64,000 nt of DNA from Tribonema minus (lineage: Eukaryota > Sar > Xanthophyceae > Tribonematales > Tribonemataceae). The first letter of the stretch is position 1. Every line of letters begins with the position of its first letter. A program made the translations under genes and the position numbers. The stretch covers positions 868,001 to 932,000 of the forward strand of contig JAFCMP010000135.1 in NCBI GenBank assembly GCA_017506865.1. The letters are read 5' to 3'. The notes below the pieces were generated by a model. That model was given only the letters and a program-made list of their open reading frames with translations, ran no database searches and was not told the DNA's origin. Below, one piece after another: positions 1-13,000 of this stretch.

Positions 1-2210
1 TCGTGGTGATGACGGGGGACGGGTGTGTGTGTGCATACATGAAAACCTCACCTGTGTATATGCATACATTGAATAAGCAGAAAATTCCGTATATATTTTT
101 CCGTGAAACGAAAATTCCAGAATTATATCTCTTAACCAACGATGCATACATACATGCCTCGATGATGGAGGAAGTGGGATACAGCAGACCTGGACACCCG
201 GACCATGGAAGAAAGTCCCATCCTGCTATGATGCACACAATACTTGGCTGCAAATGCCGTTCTGCGTGCAGTCGGTGAGTCAGTAATTTTCTCAGCAAAG
301 CACAGACTTGCTGAGCCTTCATGTCAAGCAAGAATGCAACTTGAAGTTACTTTGTTCAAGTTTCCGTTCATCATCAACTTGTGACTTGACTCCCACGAAT
401 CAATGGTGTGCTGACACCGTGCCAGATGTACAGTGACAATGAAGGGATTCAAACTTTGAATGCAAGGCCATGCATGTTGTCATCATATTCAGCGGTGCGT
501 GAGGCCAGATCATCAGTGACCGGATTTTGCAGCATGACTTCGCTGATGTTGGCCGAGTATACTGCCTAAGTGGCTCACGACGCCAACCTGCTGCCGCTCT
601 GCCGTTGCATCGCTGACATCAGGCAACTCCGATTTGGCTTGTGGAACGTACATACACTGTGGTGTACGAGAAGGCTGCCTGATGCCAGAAGCAGCATACT
701 TCGAAGTGCTTGTTTTCGGCATGCAAGTATAACAAAAGCATCATGTGCAACAAAGCAAGTTCATGCATCAAAAGTGTTCAGGGTCAGCTGGTATTTTTGA
801 GAACAACCCTCCTCGGGTCGGGCGCATTGTCACCCTGTTCGAGTTGCCACATCACTACAGGCAAGGTAATTCAGAGTACGGACGCTTTTGAAGGGAGCAG
901 GATGGCGTGCATGTCAGCATTGGGCTAAGCCAAGCCTTGTCACCAGGCTGATGTCACCAACACTCTTGGACCGCTTGTGCCAATGCATGCGCCCTCCAAG
1001 CGTGCGCTCGTGCCCGTAGGCGATGCTTGTGCGCTGTGCAAGCGACGGCGTCCGCGCCACAGTCCGGCACCTATTCCTCAATCCCGACAACACCTGTCAG
1101 TGCCGGACAGATCGCTGCATGCGCGTCTTGCACTCTCTGCGGCTCGCATTTGGCTTAGGTGCGACAAGGTGCACCGCCGCCGCGGTGCTTTCGCAAAGCC
1201 GTCGTGAAGTCGCACCGCTGCGCGCTGGCCGCAGTGCCGGCCAGAACCACTGCATGCAGCTGCCTGGTGCAAGCTTGAGCACAGCGACACACAGATCACC
1301 TGCCTGCGTGCGATGGCCAGCGCTGCGTGGCGCATGGCGCCGCGTGGCGCATGTCGCGCTCACAGCGTTGCACTGTGCGTGCAGGAAGTTGACGCCGCTG
1401 CGTGGGGAAATCGCCTACAAGTTGCCGGCAGCGCGCGCAACCTGACAAGAAGCTGATGCACTGCGCCGCGGCACGGTCCACGGCGTGCCGCGCGCATAAG
1501 CAGCAGATACGCGCTGGGGGCCCCCAAGTGACTCGTGCTGCGAGTCGACTCGTGCTGTGAATCATGCAGGCAGGCCTGGTTGCGTTCACGACGCTCCCTG
1601 CTTGCTCACCCACTCTTCCTCCGCTCTGCACGGAAGCAGTGCAGCACCAGCATTCAAGATGGCAATTGAGCAACCAGGATGCCGCGAGCTCCACGCCAAT
1701 GCTGTTTCTCTTTGGCCACAACAAGAGCAACTTTTGAGATCCACCGTGTTTCCAGGCTTGCTGTTGCAAAAGCCTGCAATCCTACACAGGAGTCTCTGTT
1801 GATTTATTTGGGTACAGATCCAGGCCTGCTTTGAGTCTGCGTGATGCCCGTGGCCATAGCAAAAGCGAAGTGTATGTGCACTCCCCCTTCCCTTCTGATG
1901 CATCATAGCCCCCTCCCTCTGATGCACTCAAAGAGGCCGGAGACTATGCCATGATGGCAGCACGCATGCGCTCAACTGCACATGTGTGGAGTGCACACAC
2001 AGCAGTAACGCGCACGGGCGCACATTGACAGTACAATGGCTGCTGAGCCGTGCTGCGCGGAAGAACCAGTTCACACAAGTCCTTCACGTTTCACCGTCAT
2101 CATCTGGAGTGCCTCTCACAGCGGCATTAACTGTGTGGAACAGTATGAAGCCATTGTCCTTCTAAGTTACAACTTGCAGCGCGGACGTCGCAGGGTTGCC
2201 ACCTACGCAC
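1..2210. other. No supported gene; possible 3' continuation of the IQ-motif gene
   Basis: No open frame here has exon-like composition with believable splice borders. The left 900 bases are less GC-rich than the rest. From about 1,000 to 1,500 the sequence is GC-rich and could hold downstream exons of the minus-strand gene whose last exon I can place ends at 2,211. I could not find a terminal exon with a stop codon in phase, so the gene's 3' end is left open. Confidence 0.4.
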
Positions 2211-5200
2211 CTTTGTATGTGCTCCTCGTCCTGCGTCATGGCGTCGTGCAGCTGCGCCAGAAGCGCGTCCGCGCCCGCGCGCGCCGCCACCTGCACCGCC
2301 GCGTCGATCAGCACCGGAGCAGCAGCGCTCGGCACTCAGACAGCGAGTCGCGCATGAATTCAAGAGCCACATGTGAGAAACTTGTGCAATGGCGCATGGA
2401 CTAGCAGTCAGCAGCAGCAGCAGCAGCAGCGGCAACAGAGGTGGCAATAGCAGCAGCAGCAGCGGTGCCGCATATTGGTACGTCATTGTTTTAATGAAGC
2501 TGCTGCAGCGCTCGTGAGTGGACCAGCAAGACAAAGAGGCCTCCGACGCGCGCCGACTCCGTTGCCACCGTGTGTATGCAGCAAATCCTCCTCACTGCGC
2601 TGCATTGAGTGTCACCAACGACCTCAGCGCACCGCGAGTGCGCGCCCCAGTAACTAGCAGTGTGCGCGTGTCAGCGCAGTCACGCCGCCAACTAGCTTGG
2701 GTTAGGGTTAGGGTTGGGGTGAGGGCAGTCACGCCGCCGACTAGCTTAGGGTTAGGGTTAGGGTTAGGGTGAGGGCGGTCACGCTGCCGACTAGCTGTGC
2801 CGCGCCAGGACGCACGTCACGCAAGAACATGCCTCGCCAGCCACCTGATGATACCCCACACCCGCCGCAGCCACCACCAGTGGCTAGTGGCCACCCCTCA
2901 CCCTAATTTGGCAAGCGAGGTCTGCGATGACACGCACACACACCGCCTCGCACACGGAACGTTACGCGCCACTGCCTTCTGAAAACTGGCGCGTCATGCA
3001 ATGATGTGCCGCATCAAGCGGACGGCCGCGCCGCAGCGCAGCGCACTTCAAGTTCAACTTGCCTGGTGGTACGCGGCCGCGAGCAGCGGGCTCTCGCGCA
3101 GCAGCGCGGCGCCCATAGCGTCCGCCGCATGCAGCAGCGCCAGCTGGCGACGCGCGAGCAGCCGCGTGAGCAGCTCGCCCATGCGCGCGCGCGCCGTCGC
3201 GTGAGAGCCGGCGTCGCCTGCAGCGAACAAATATTTCATGGCATGAGCGGTGTTTCTGGGCTGCTGCGCTGCGACGGGATGAGCGCCAGCGCGGGAGTGT
3301 CACTTCAAGGTGAAGTAAAGGCAGGTGCTGGACGCGCGACTGCAAGGCGGGTGATCTGCTGCTCTGAGTGCACGGCAGGAACAGCATCAGCGCATCTGCT
3401 TCTTCGGTCCGCTGCCCACGCGAGCGCCCTGCAGTGCGGCGCATGTGCTGCAGCCCGTGCTCACGTACCTAGCGTGCGCATGCAGTGCGCCAGCAGCAGC
3501 CCGCGAAGGACGCCGGCGCGCATCGCCTCGTCCACTGCAGCGGCCTCCGCTGCCGCCGCCGCTGCCGCTGCCGCCCGCTGCATGCGCACCAACACATGCA
3601 CGGCGCAAATATGCAGGGTGCGGTGAAAACTGGTGCTGCGCACATATTCAAGGGCGGTGAAAACTGGTGTTGCATGGTTGGTGCACCAACACATGCACAG
3701 CGCACATGCGCAAGGTGGGGGGTAAAAACTGGCGTTGCGTGATTTGAGGTCGGGGCAGCATACACATCACAGAACAACATCGATGTAGGGGACCGTGCAT
3801 GCTTGACAGAGGCTCTGACACCGCGCCCGTCGCACTGTGCGCACAACGCCGCATGCTGTTACGCGTCGCGATGCTCAGCAGCAAGTGCGTTAATACCATC
3901 CCAGATGAACGGGGTGTGCCAGTGAAATGCAGGCATTGGGCGCTGCTGTGCCGCGGCATGGCACGCTGGCGCAGCGTTGGCCATGCTACTGTGCGTAGAG
4001 GCAGGTATGGACCATATGTACTACCAGGGTGCGCAGCACGAAGCCGCCGCCGACTCAAATAAAGTGGGTGCTGCTGCGCAACGGGCACACACGTTCCTGC
4101 GCTGCAGTGTCCAGGGCACACTGCTCAGCGCGCAACGCGCTAGCGCGCACATGCCAAACGGCATGTGCTGGGTGCAGCTATGGCGCGCGCTGCTGCGCCG
4201 CCGGCATGATGTCCAGATCGCGCATACTGCTATGCCCCATCTAGTAGAAGGCGTGGCGCACTGGCGGCACTCATCTTCGCCGTTCTGCGCAGCGGTGACG
4301 CCATGCTGCGGCAGTGGGTGCGTGCCCCTGAGACACTGAGCACTGTAGCCTCCCCACAGGGGGGGCAGCAGCAGCAGCGCTCAACCTTGGCGTGCGCCCT
4401 GGCGCGTGTCGACGCAACGCATCTCGGTACGTGGTACGGCACAGAGCGTGCGTGAAGGGCTGGGGTTAGGATTGGGGTTAGGGTTAGTGACGCGGTGACA
4501 GCGCTCACCCGCAGCTCCGGCAGCTGAGCCGTGACCTCCTCGGCGACTGCCTCCGCTGCCACCTCGCTCAGCAGCTGCTCGCACGCGTCATCGTGCTGCG
4601 GCGCGCGGGCGTGGATGGCAGCAGACGTACGCTTTCGGTTGAATGGAACGCGATTTGTTGCTGGTATCAGCAGTAAGCGTTGTCCGACAGTGCAGTGCGC
4701 ATCTGCGTGACCCCGCACTTTATGAGGATAACAGTTTGGGTCGGAGATTTTAAACAGTTTGGGTCAGATTGCACCAATTTGGCCCTACACGGTGACAGTT
4801 TGAGTCAGGACCAGGGTTAGCGAGCCTCGATGAGAACTTCTGCCAGTGGTGAGAGTGGCGAATGTTGCCGATGCGTATGCGCGACGTGCGTTGGCGAGTT
4901 AAAGTGCTGCCTCGCATGAAGTAAGCGTTGCTGTTAGACACTGACAATGACAAAACACGACATGTAAAAAGGCTGTATGATATGCAGCCGAAGGCTGCGC
5001 GCAATACAACCCGTCGAGTGGGAGGGTGGCTCTTCGCACACACTCGGAACGTCATCAACTTCAAGTTCAACGAGCACCCTCGCGACCCCCCTTTTCCTAA
5101 ATCAGCACGCCTCAACCTTGCGAGGCTCGCCACTTCACATACAGTGCCCCCGTCTTGCGCGCTGCCTGAATTGCAGCAGCCGCCTACAAGTCCAGAGAGC

Positions 5201-8200
5201 TCACCATTGGTATTTTCCGCTTTAGCCGCCAAGCAGGAAACGGACACCAGCTGGTATTTCGGGCGCAGTTGAACTGTTGCAAGGGAATTGAAGTCGCGTC
5301 ACAGTGCCCAGTAACCCCGTTCCTTATGAGCGCACATGTCCTGGGGACACCAGCACTAATCTGTGTCCACACCTGCCTTGCGATTTCCTGCAAGTCTGCC
5401 CTTTAGAGACACACTGCGGAACTTCACGTCTCATCCGTATGTCCACAACGGCATCGCGGGGTCATTTTCCATGCCACAGTGCTCAAGTCACCCTGACCCT
5501 GTTGGTGCATTCATCGAGAGTTCCAGCACCTCACCGCGTTCCGCGTGTGCATGCTGTCTCCCCCACGCACCAACAAACGCCCCATGTCACAGTGCTCAGA
5601 ACTTGTACCCCTCCTATCGCATGCACCTGCCCAGAACCCAGGGCTGATTCCACACGTGTACTGGTGCTCAGTGGCCACGGCCATACCGCAAATGCACGAC
5701 GCACGCAATGCCAATGACTCAGGTGTCGTTACTCAGTGGCCACGACCATACCGCAACTGCACGATGTACGCAATGCCAATGACTCAGTTGTCGTTACGAC
5801 TCAGTGGCCACGGCCATACCGCAAATGCACGACGTACGCAATGCCAACGACTCAGTGGTCGGTACGACTCGGTGTCCACGGCCATACCGCAAATGCACGA
5901 CGTACGCAATGCCAACGACTCAGTTGTCGTTACGACTCGGTGTCCACGTGTCCATACTGCAACTGCACGATGTACGCAATGCCAACAACTCATTTGTCGC
6001 TACGACTCGGTGTCCACGTGTCCAAACCGCAAACGGACCACGTCCGCAATGCCAACGACTCAATGACTCAACAACTCAATGACTCACCCACACATCCTCG
6101 ATGGCATCGCGGGCCACGTCCCAAATGCCAACAACTCAATGACTCAACGACTCAATGACTCACCCACGCATCCTCGATGGCATCGCGGGCCACGTTCTCC
6201 AGCACCTCCGCGACCGCCGCGTCTAAGAGGCCCCCGCCGATGCGCCACAGCCGCTGCCGCTCCACGTACTCCTCCGCCGCCTCACGCACAGCCTGGTGTC
6301 AGGGGCGCAGCGGTGACACAACGAAAGAAATTAGATGGATGGCACGTGCATATGCGTTGTGTGTACAGAGGAAATTAGACGGATGGCATATGTATACGCG
6401 TTGTGTGTGTCACGGCCGGGGGAGGCGCGCAGAGCGGGCGGTCCTGGCGTCGTCAGTGATGGCGAATCGCTGAACATGACGCGTCGTGCGCTCGATGGCT
6501 GTACTCTCCTCCGCCGCCTCGCGCACCGCATCATGATGCAGCGCAGTTGTTGACAACACGGAAGAAATGAGATGGATGGCATATGCATATACGTTGTGTG
6601 CGTCACGGCCGGGGGAGGCGCGCAGAGCGGGCGGTCCTGGTGTCGTCAGTGATGGCGAATCGCTGAACCTGACGCGCTGTGCGCGCGACGGCGGGCATGG
6701 CAGTCGCCGGTTCGCGGTTCGTCGCTTGCGGGGTACTCCACGGTGCAACTCTAACCTTAACGCTATGTAACGATAATCTCTGCACAGTGACAGCGCTCAA
6801 CCATCTCAAAGTTCAAGTCTGAAGCTCCACTGCGCACGCGCCTCGTACCTCCGCCGCGGCCTCGCACGCAGCGCCGCGCATCGCCTCCGCCAGCACAGCG
6901 GCAGTTTCTGCATCATGACAGCGCGCGGCCACCTCAAAATTCAAGTTTGAAGCTCTACCGAGCGCGCCTTGTACCTCCGCTGCGGCCTCGCGCGCAACGC
7001 TGCGCGTCGCCTCCGCCAGCACTTCGTCCGCCACCGCCAGCAGCGGGTTGCGGCGCTCCGCGGCGCGCGCTGCGGACAGGTGCGCTGCCGCCGCCTCGCG
7101 CACCGCCGCCGCCGCTGCCGCCGCCGCTGCCTCCGCCACCAGCGGCTGCAGGAGCTCTGCGGCCTGCATGGACGCACAGAGAATTGTGAGTGGCGCTTCG
7201 AGGCTGCGGGATGGGGCGCAGCTCCGCACAGCTCGGGTTGTGGTTGTTGCGGCAGAGGCGGGGCTAGAGCGCCGGCGCTCATTGTGCTAGGACGCGGCAC
7301 ATGTCTCAGCAAGTACAAACTGTCCGCATCGAATACCTGGATCCGTTGCCGACCTTGCCAGTCGACGCACACCCAGGCCCGGTGTACGCAGACAACCATG
7401 TATTTTTTGTCGATACTCGCTTGCACACCTCTTGGCGTGAGTGATCTAAAATGCCATTCTTGCACTCACACACGCAGCGCACACACAGCAATGGCAGCAC
7501 TTGCGGATGCCGCGGCTGACACATGCATCATGTGATCGAGTGCTACATCTGGCATGTGCATCGTACGGTTGAGTGCTGCAGCCGTGTCTGACATACGCAT
7601 CCTACGACTGAGTGCAACGTCTGACGTATGCATCTTACCATTCAGTACTAAGTATGTCAGACATATGCATCTTACAGTTGAGTGCCGCAGCATTTTCGTG
7701 AGCTGCTCAGCGCTGCTCACCACGGCCTCCATCGCCTCCGACTGCATCGCACGCTCCCGCGCTGCCGCCTCCTCCGCCACCACAGCGCTCGCCACGCTCC
7801 GCACCGCCCCCCCTCTGCCGCTGAGACACTCGTGCAGCAGCGCCGCCGCCACGGCGGCGCTGCGCTCGCGCAGCAGCGCCGCGGCGCGGCGCGCCGCCGC
7901 CGCACGCCGGCGCCGCAGGAACGCCCTTATGCAGCGCTGAATGCGTACGGCAGCAGCGGTCTTGAGCGCGGCGTCCAGGCGTTGAGCCTCAGCGGCAGCG
8001 CGCTTGCGCTGCTGCTGCCGCTTTGAGCTGCTGTGCAAGCGCCGATGGGCGTCATGGTGGTGTGTGCGGCGGTGCTCATCGGCGGATGCGCCGCCATCGC
8101 TGCCGCGGCGGCGGCTTTTGCGCCTGCTGCTGCTGCTGGGTATGTGATGATGATTGCGGTGGCCGTGTGATGTGTCTTTGTGGTGGCTTGAATGGCGCTC

Positions 8201-8581
8201 TCGTTGCGATCGGTGATGGTGGTGACTGTTTCGGTGACGTCTCTGCCTGCTGTTGCTGGAGCTGCTGCCGCCGCCGCCGCTGCTGCTGTGGCTACTACTA
8301 GTGGATCTCCTTGTTCGACTGCTGTTATGTCTAGAGCGCTTGCTGCCACTCCTGCGCTTGCTGCGTGAGCTTCTGCTGGAGCTGATGCTGCTGCTTCCCC
8401 CACTGTTGTTGGATCTTCTTCCGCGTGCTCTTGAGCAGCTGCTGCTGTGGGTTTCACGGTGCTTTTCATGTCTAGTCCGACTGCTCCTGGCTCGTCCAAT
8501 CCTGCTGCTGCTGTTGCTGCTGCTACTTCTGCTGCCTTCGCTGGTGCTGGTAGTGCTGCTGCCAGCAGACCTGCTTCCCAT
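2211..8581 (-). CDS. IQ-motif, Arg/Ser/His-rich protein with Ala-rich helical exons (3' end unresolved)
   Basis: Multi-exon minus-strand gene of unrecognised function. Exons I can place: 7,721-8,581 (ATG at 8,581), 6,975-7,163, 6,164-6,292, 4,509-4,595, 3,469-3,577 and 3,063-3,217, all joining in phase, then a block at about 2,211-2,330 that needs one more exon between. Exon 1 (287 codons) is an Arg/Ser/His-rich disordered tail followed by an IQ calmodulin-binding motif near residues 212-230 (VRIQRCIRAFLRRRR). Later exons are Ala/Glu-rich amphipathic helices with recurring EA..AVREAA patterns, e.g. AVREAAEEYVERQRLW. This could be a cytoskeletal, centrosomal or flagellar protein binding calmodulin or centrin; that is inference from the IQ motif only. 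The donor after 3,063 is GC (GCAAGT), not GT. Introns carry copies of exon edges (6,085-6,118; about 6,500-6,535; 6,848-6,905). Exon borders are fairly sure, function is not. Confidence 0.6.
2677..2797. repeat. About 50-bp tandem repeat containing TTAGGG telomere-type units
   Basis: Three tandem units start with cRgtcacgcYgccRactagct at about 2,677, 2,727 and 2,776. The first two are followed by gggttaggg-type runs ending in gtgaggg. It lies in GC-rich non-coding sequence of the IQ-motif gene. The TTAGGG core matches a telomere-type repeat, but the unit is compound, so it spread by local tandem duplication rather than being a chromosome end. Confidence 0.8.
5671..6075. repeat. Minisatellite, about 67-70 bp unit, six copies
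   Basis: Six head-to-tail units, each containing a core like taccgcaaatgcacgacg followed by tacgcaatgccaacgactca, with a few per cent divergence between units. It lies in the intron downstream of the minus-strand exon 6,164-6,292. The last unit runs into short caatgactca repeats and then into a copy of that exon's 3' edge at 6,085-6,118. All six frames stay open over much of it because of the period, so proteins predicted here are artefacts. Confidence 0.85.
6085..6118 (-). repeat. Decoy copy of exon 3' edge plus donor (IQ-motif gene)
   Basis: On the minus strand this repeats the end of exon 6,164-6,292 and its donor: the coding text VARDAIED followed by TGG|GTGAGTC is found again about 79 bases downstream inside the intron. 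It is one of many exon-edge copies in the window. Confidence 0.75.
6411..6695. repeat. Direct repeat, about 90 bp, period 193
   Basis: The segment starting gtcacggccgggggaggcgc at about 6,411 recurs almost unchanged at about 6,604, with tggcgaatcgctgaac shared near its end. A copy of the start of exon 6,164-6,292 (GTGCGCGAGGCGGCGGAGGA on the minus strand, near 6,515-6,535) lies between the two. The block is therefore one of the acceptor-side duplications seen throughout the window. Confidence 0.7.
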
Positions 8582-10001
8582 AACGTGCTATGTGCGCGTT
8601 GTGGGTGGCACTCACCAATTATAATCCTTGAATCAATATGGCAAAGCCACGTGCAGCTGCGTGTGGCTGTTATCCCTTAATCGTGCTGGAGTGATACGCT
8701 CATCGCATTGCAGTCTCAACATAGCATTGCCTACACCCTCGCACAAATAGACACACAACCGTCAAGTTCAACCTGTAACAGTCGGGACTCTTAGTTGAGC
8801 CGGGCAAGCGAACGGCGACATCAGTTGTTGGCAGGATCAACAAAATCAGAGCACAGGGTTGGTGATGCGTTCAGCGCTCAACATCAACCGCGCACAGGAC
8901 TCAACACACACCAACCAAGCACATGATGCATCTTTGGCCTTGCCATGACAACTGCAAATGACGCTGTTGACACGGCGCAGCCTTTGGCAGCTACATGTTA
9001 GCAGTTGAGCTGAGGCAGCACGGTGCCCCTGTCTGCGGCAGTGCAGTCTGGGTGCATCAGCGCAGCAGGTGCACACAACTAATGTGCTCTTCAAAGGCGT
9101 CGCACACACTTGCACTGGGGCGCGGCATAGGATCAATCAAGACGGAGTCAATTGCCGCCTCCTCTTCAGGGTGGTGTGCTCATGGCCACGCACGTCAATT
9201 CCGCATGAGCTTCGAAAGCTCGCCGTGACGATCGCACAAAATGTGGGAGGAGTCGAATATGAGAGGTGCAATGAGCTGTGACGTGCAACATTTGTCAGCA
9301 ACATGTTTGCTTCAGCTTGAGTCAAGCCTTGAAGCAGAATCAGGCTTGCTGACGCCTCAGACTCAGAAGACTTATAGTGCTAGAGCTGCTAGTAGTAGAG
9401 CGTAGGCATGCCCTGCAACGGGCAGGCCTGTGATGGTGACATGCTAATGCAAGTGCACGAGGTTTTGATTGTCTGGCTGATTTTATAGCGATGGCTGAGC
9501 CTGCAGTCAGCAGGCGCTTGTGTATCTGCAGCTCATTGTGGCAGCGTCATGCTCACACAGCGCGGCGTTGTGGCACATCAGATCAGGCCAGGACACGCTT
9601 GGCTGCAGAGACTGTACACCGATATCGATTGTGGTGCTCTGCCAAACTTGACTGCTAAGTTGCATAGCGTGAATACTTGTCACATATGTGCATACTTCTA
9701 CGGCTTATATCTGAAGAGAGAGTGCTGCGTGAGCGTCCCTGTCGTGGGCGTATCTGCTTCCGTGACACTCGCACACACCGCACCTTCAAAGCTTGGTGGA
9801 TTACTCGCAGTGCTCGCATCATTGCACAGTAGATTGAACAGAAAACTGCTGTTTATGAGCAGTTACAAGCTTCAGGTCACGCCAGGAAGTGAATTCATGA
9901 ACTTGAAGTAAAAGTTGTCAAGAAAAAACTTTTTGGCAACTGTAAGACACGTCATTGCATTTTGACGAGCGGTGTTGGCCTGGAAGACCATCGCCGGCGA
10001 C
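8582..10001. other. Intergenic spacer between two divergent genes; no gene seen
   Basis: This lies between the start codon of the minus-strand IQ-motif gene and the start of the plus-strand monooxygenase gene. It is less GC-rich than the coding blocks and no frame has convincing exon borders. It must hold both promoters, but I see no clear TATA box or initiator. Confidence 0.5.
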
Positions 10002-13000
10002 ATGGCGAAGCAGCGGGCGCAGCAGCATTGGCGTTTGCTGCTGCTGGCCTGCTTGGCCTGCGCACATGTTCACATCACGCAGGCATTTCTGCCTCTGAGC
10101 GCAGCTCCTGCCACGGCAATCAGGCAGCAGCATGCCAGTCACAGGTCCAGGCTTGCAGCTGCTACTACCTCCTCCTATCTTGCATCTCTGGAGCAGCAGC
10201 AGCAGCAGCAGGCCACGGAGGCGTCACAGGTCGACGGCAGTAAGCCTGTGGGGCCTGCCAAGACAGTGATAATCGGAGGCGGGCCTAGGTGAGCGGGAAG
10301 GACGTATGCGCGCAAGTCGTACAACACTCCACCTTTGCTGCATGTGATAATTGCACAGCGCAAGCATGTGCCTCTGGTCAGATCAATTAGCCTGTGTGTG
10401 GCGCGTCACCATTCCAGCAGGAAGTAGTACTCTCAGTCCCTCATCAAAGTGTGGTCATGGCTGCTGGCTGACATGCGTCGATGCCATCACCATCGGAATC
10501 GTCACCAATGCCGCTGATGACGCTGCGGCTTCCTACATGCCCCACTTCCGGCTTTCACTTCCTGTTCTCTGCGCACTGTGATGCGACAGTGGCCTGGCGA
10601 CTGCGCTTATGCTGGCGAGGCGCGGTTACAAAAACATATCCGTTTACGAGAGGCTGAGCCAGCCACCGAAGCCGGATAGCCAGGAGTGGGGAGACCCAAA
10701 CAGGTGCGTTTTGAATGCATTCAAATTCATGAAATGTCCAGCTTGGGCTACACATGTAGCTGCATTCACAAGGCATGCACCCACTGTGTTCTATCATCGA
10801 ATATACTTGCTGCTATGGATCAAGAAGTGATTGCCGTGGCCCTTCTGCCAATATCTCAAGCGCCCGGCTCAAGATGTTGTTGTTGCAGCAGCAGTCGTAG
10901 TGGTAGTGAGATGAACACGGACAGGGCGATCTGAGCGCATCCTAATCTGTGCCCTGCTGCACTCTATGTATCAGATGCATTGCCTCAAGAGAACGGGCAA
11001 TCGTGTTAAGTTCGCCATTTCAGGCCCTGGCAGCGAGATGCCTCTGAGTGCGTTGCAGCCGAATTCACTCCTTATTTGCGAGACACTGGAAGACACAACC
11101 GTCCTCCCGCAGATACGCACGCGTGGCCGGAAATATGCAGCTGCGCTGTTGCCGGAGGACGGCGAGGATGGCGGAAATAGAAAGGGAGAAAGACGCCTCC
11201 AGCTTCAGATGCCCAACACCACGACGATATTGTGCCACTCATCAACAGAAAACACACAAGATGGATCCACTCCCCAATCGTCTGCGACCGACTGCCTCTC
11301 ACCTGCACCCGCCGCGCACGCCGCCACCGCTGCCGTCGCTGCTGCCGCCAGGAGCTACATGCTGGGCATTGGCGGGCACGGCCAGGTCTCGCTCCACACC
11401 ACGCGTCTGTGCGTATTTCGCGCACTCCTCGATAAACGATAAAAAGCACATGACATTCACTCACCGATCGTCCCCCACCGACTCGCCCCTCACCCGCTCT
11501 CGCCGCACGCGCCACCGCCGCTACCGCAGGAGCTACATGCTGGGCATCGGTGGGCGCGGCCAGGTCTCGCTGGCGCGCCTCGGCGCCTTCGGGCGCGTCA
11601 TGGCGTACTGCGCGTCGGCCGTCGGGCGCATGGACTGGAGCCCCAAGAGCCCCGACGCAGTCATACGCGACTTCTCGGAGAGGTGCGTGCGTGCGTACAT
11701 GCGAACCCCCTTCGCCTACTGACGAAACTAACACCGTGGCAAAGTAGGACACGCAAGGTGGACCCAGTGCAAAGTGCAGAACAGCACTTGACCAGGGCAG
11801 GCTGGATTGCAAAGGAGTGATTATCATGTGGGTGTTTGTTTGTGAGAAACAGTCCTGCCGCAGGGGCAGACCAGAACTGGACAGGTGCTGGACCAGTCCA
11901 TGGTGGACCAACAGAGCAACTCCACTGTGGTGAGGACCTGTGCAGGTATGTAGGCACATGCAAATATGGTGCGTACGTTTCAAACTCCGTCAGTTGAAGT
12001 GCGCCCAGGGACCGCCCGACGCAGTCATCCGGGACTGCTCAGAGAGGCACGAACGTAGATGCTACCCATGTGCCGCACGGCGCTTGGTTACTGTGTGCGC
12101 CGATGCAGCCGTCAGCGACCTGTTTTGCGTAAGGACGCACCTCAAGTCTGTAATTGAGGATGACATGTTTCCAGCTTGAATGCTTTATACTGCATAGCAA
12201 GCCACCGGCACCTCCTGTCGGTGAATGTTCATCGTCTGAATTCGTCAGCGCCCTGAGCAAGAATCTACGAAAACCACGAATCTCTGCAGACCCCGCCCCT
12301 CAACCTCTCGCACAGCATGTTCAGAGTGCACGCCAACCGCCGCTGCCCCCCCCCCTCCCCCCCCGTCAACCACCCCCACTCCCCCCACTTGCACACACTC
12401 GCCTCCCCCCCCAGGAAGTACAAGACGCGCACGATAGCGCGCGACAGGCTCGTCGCCGCGCTGCTGGAGGAGGTGCCCGATGTCTGCACCTGTGCACTGC
12501 CCTTGGGCTATTTCCTCAAAACTTCTTGAGCCAGATGCCGCCCTCGGCCTTTTCAAAGAGCCCCACACACTCCCCCCCCCGCCCCCCCCTCCCCCCCTTT
12601 GCAGGAAGTACAAGACGCGCACGATCGCGCGCGACCGGCTCATCGCTGCGCTGCTGTCGGAGGTGCCGGATGTCTGCATTTGCACTGCCCTTGGCCCATT
12701 GCTTGAGCTAGATGCTGCCCTCGCCTTGTCACACACACACCCCCCGCCCCGCCCCCCTGCTGCAGGAAGTACAAGACGCGCACGATAGCGCGCGACAGGC
12801 TCGTCGCCGCGCTGCTGGAGGAGGTCCAGGCGCGCCACGCGGATGCCGTGGACGTCGCCTTCGATGTCGACTGCGCCGCCGTCGCGTGGGGCCCCTCCGT
12901 AACCGCGCCGAAAGGCAGCAGCGAGCAGCAGGGCGATGGCAGCAACGCTCAGCAGGGAAGGCCCGTGCGGCTGAGCATGGTGCCGGGGCCCGCGGCGCCT

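Noticed and set aside
2699..2780. Chromosome end
   Set aside because: TTAGGG units are short, compound and flanked by genes on both sides; similar runs occur across the window.
5671..6075. CRISPR-like array
   Set aside because: Units are contiguous tandem repeats without unique spacers, in a eukaryotic intron.
5671..6158. Cys/Thr/Asn-rich ORFs in the 5.7-6.1 kb region
   Set aside because: They are translations of a 67-70 bp minisatellite; several frames are open because of the period.
7682..8624. Long plus-strand Leu/Arg-rich frames opposite the IQ-motif exon
   Set aside because: They are the complement of Ser/Arg/Gln-rich codons (agc/cag read as ctg/gct). The minus strand has the IQ motif and correct donor.
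12415..12680. Early acceptor copies as extra constitutive exons of the monooxygenase
   Set aside because: Each copy stops matching after about 25 codons and runs into stops or lacks a donor. Only the 12,766 copy continues into the DG-motif region in phase.
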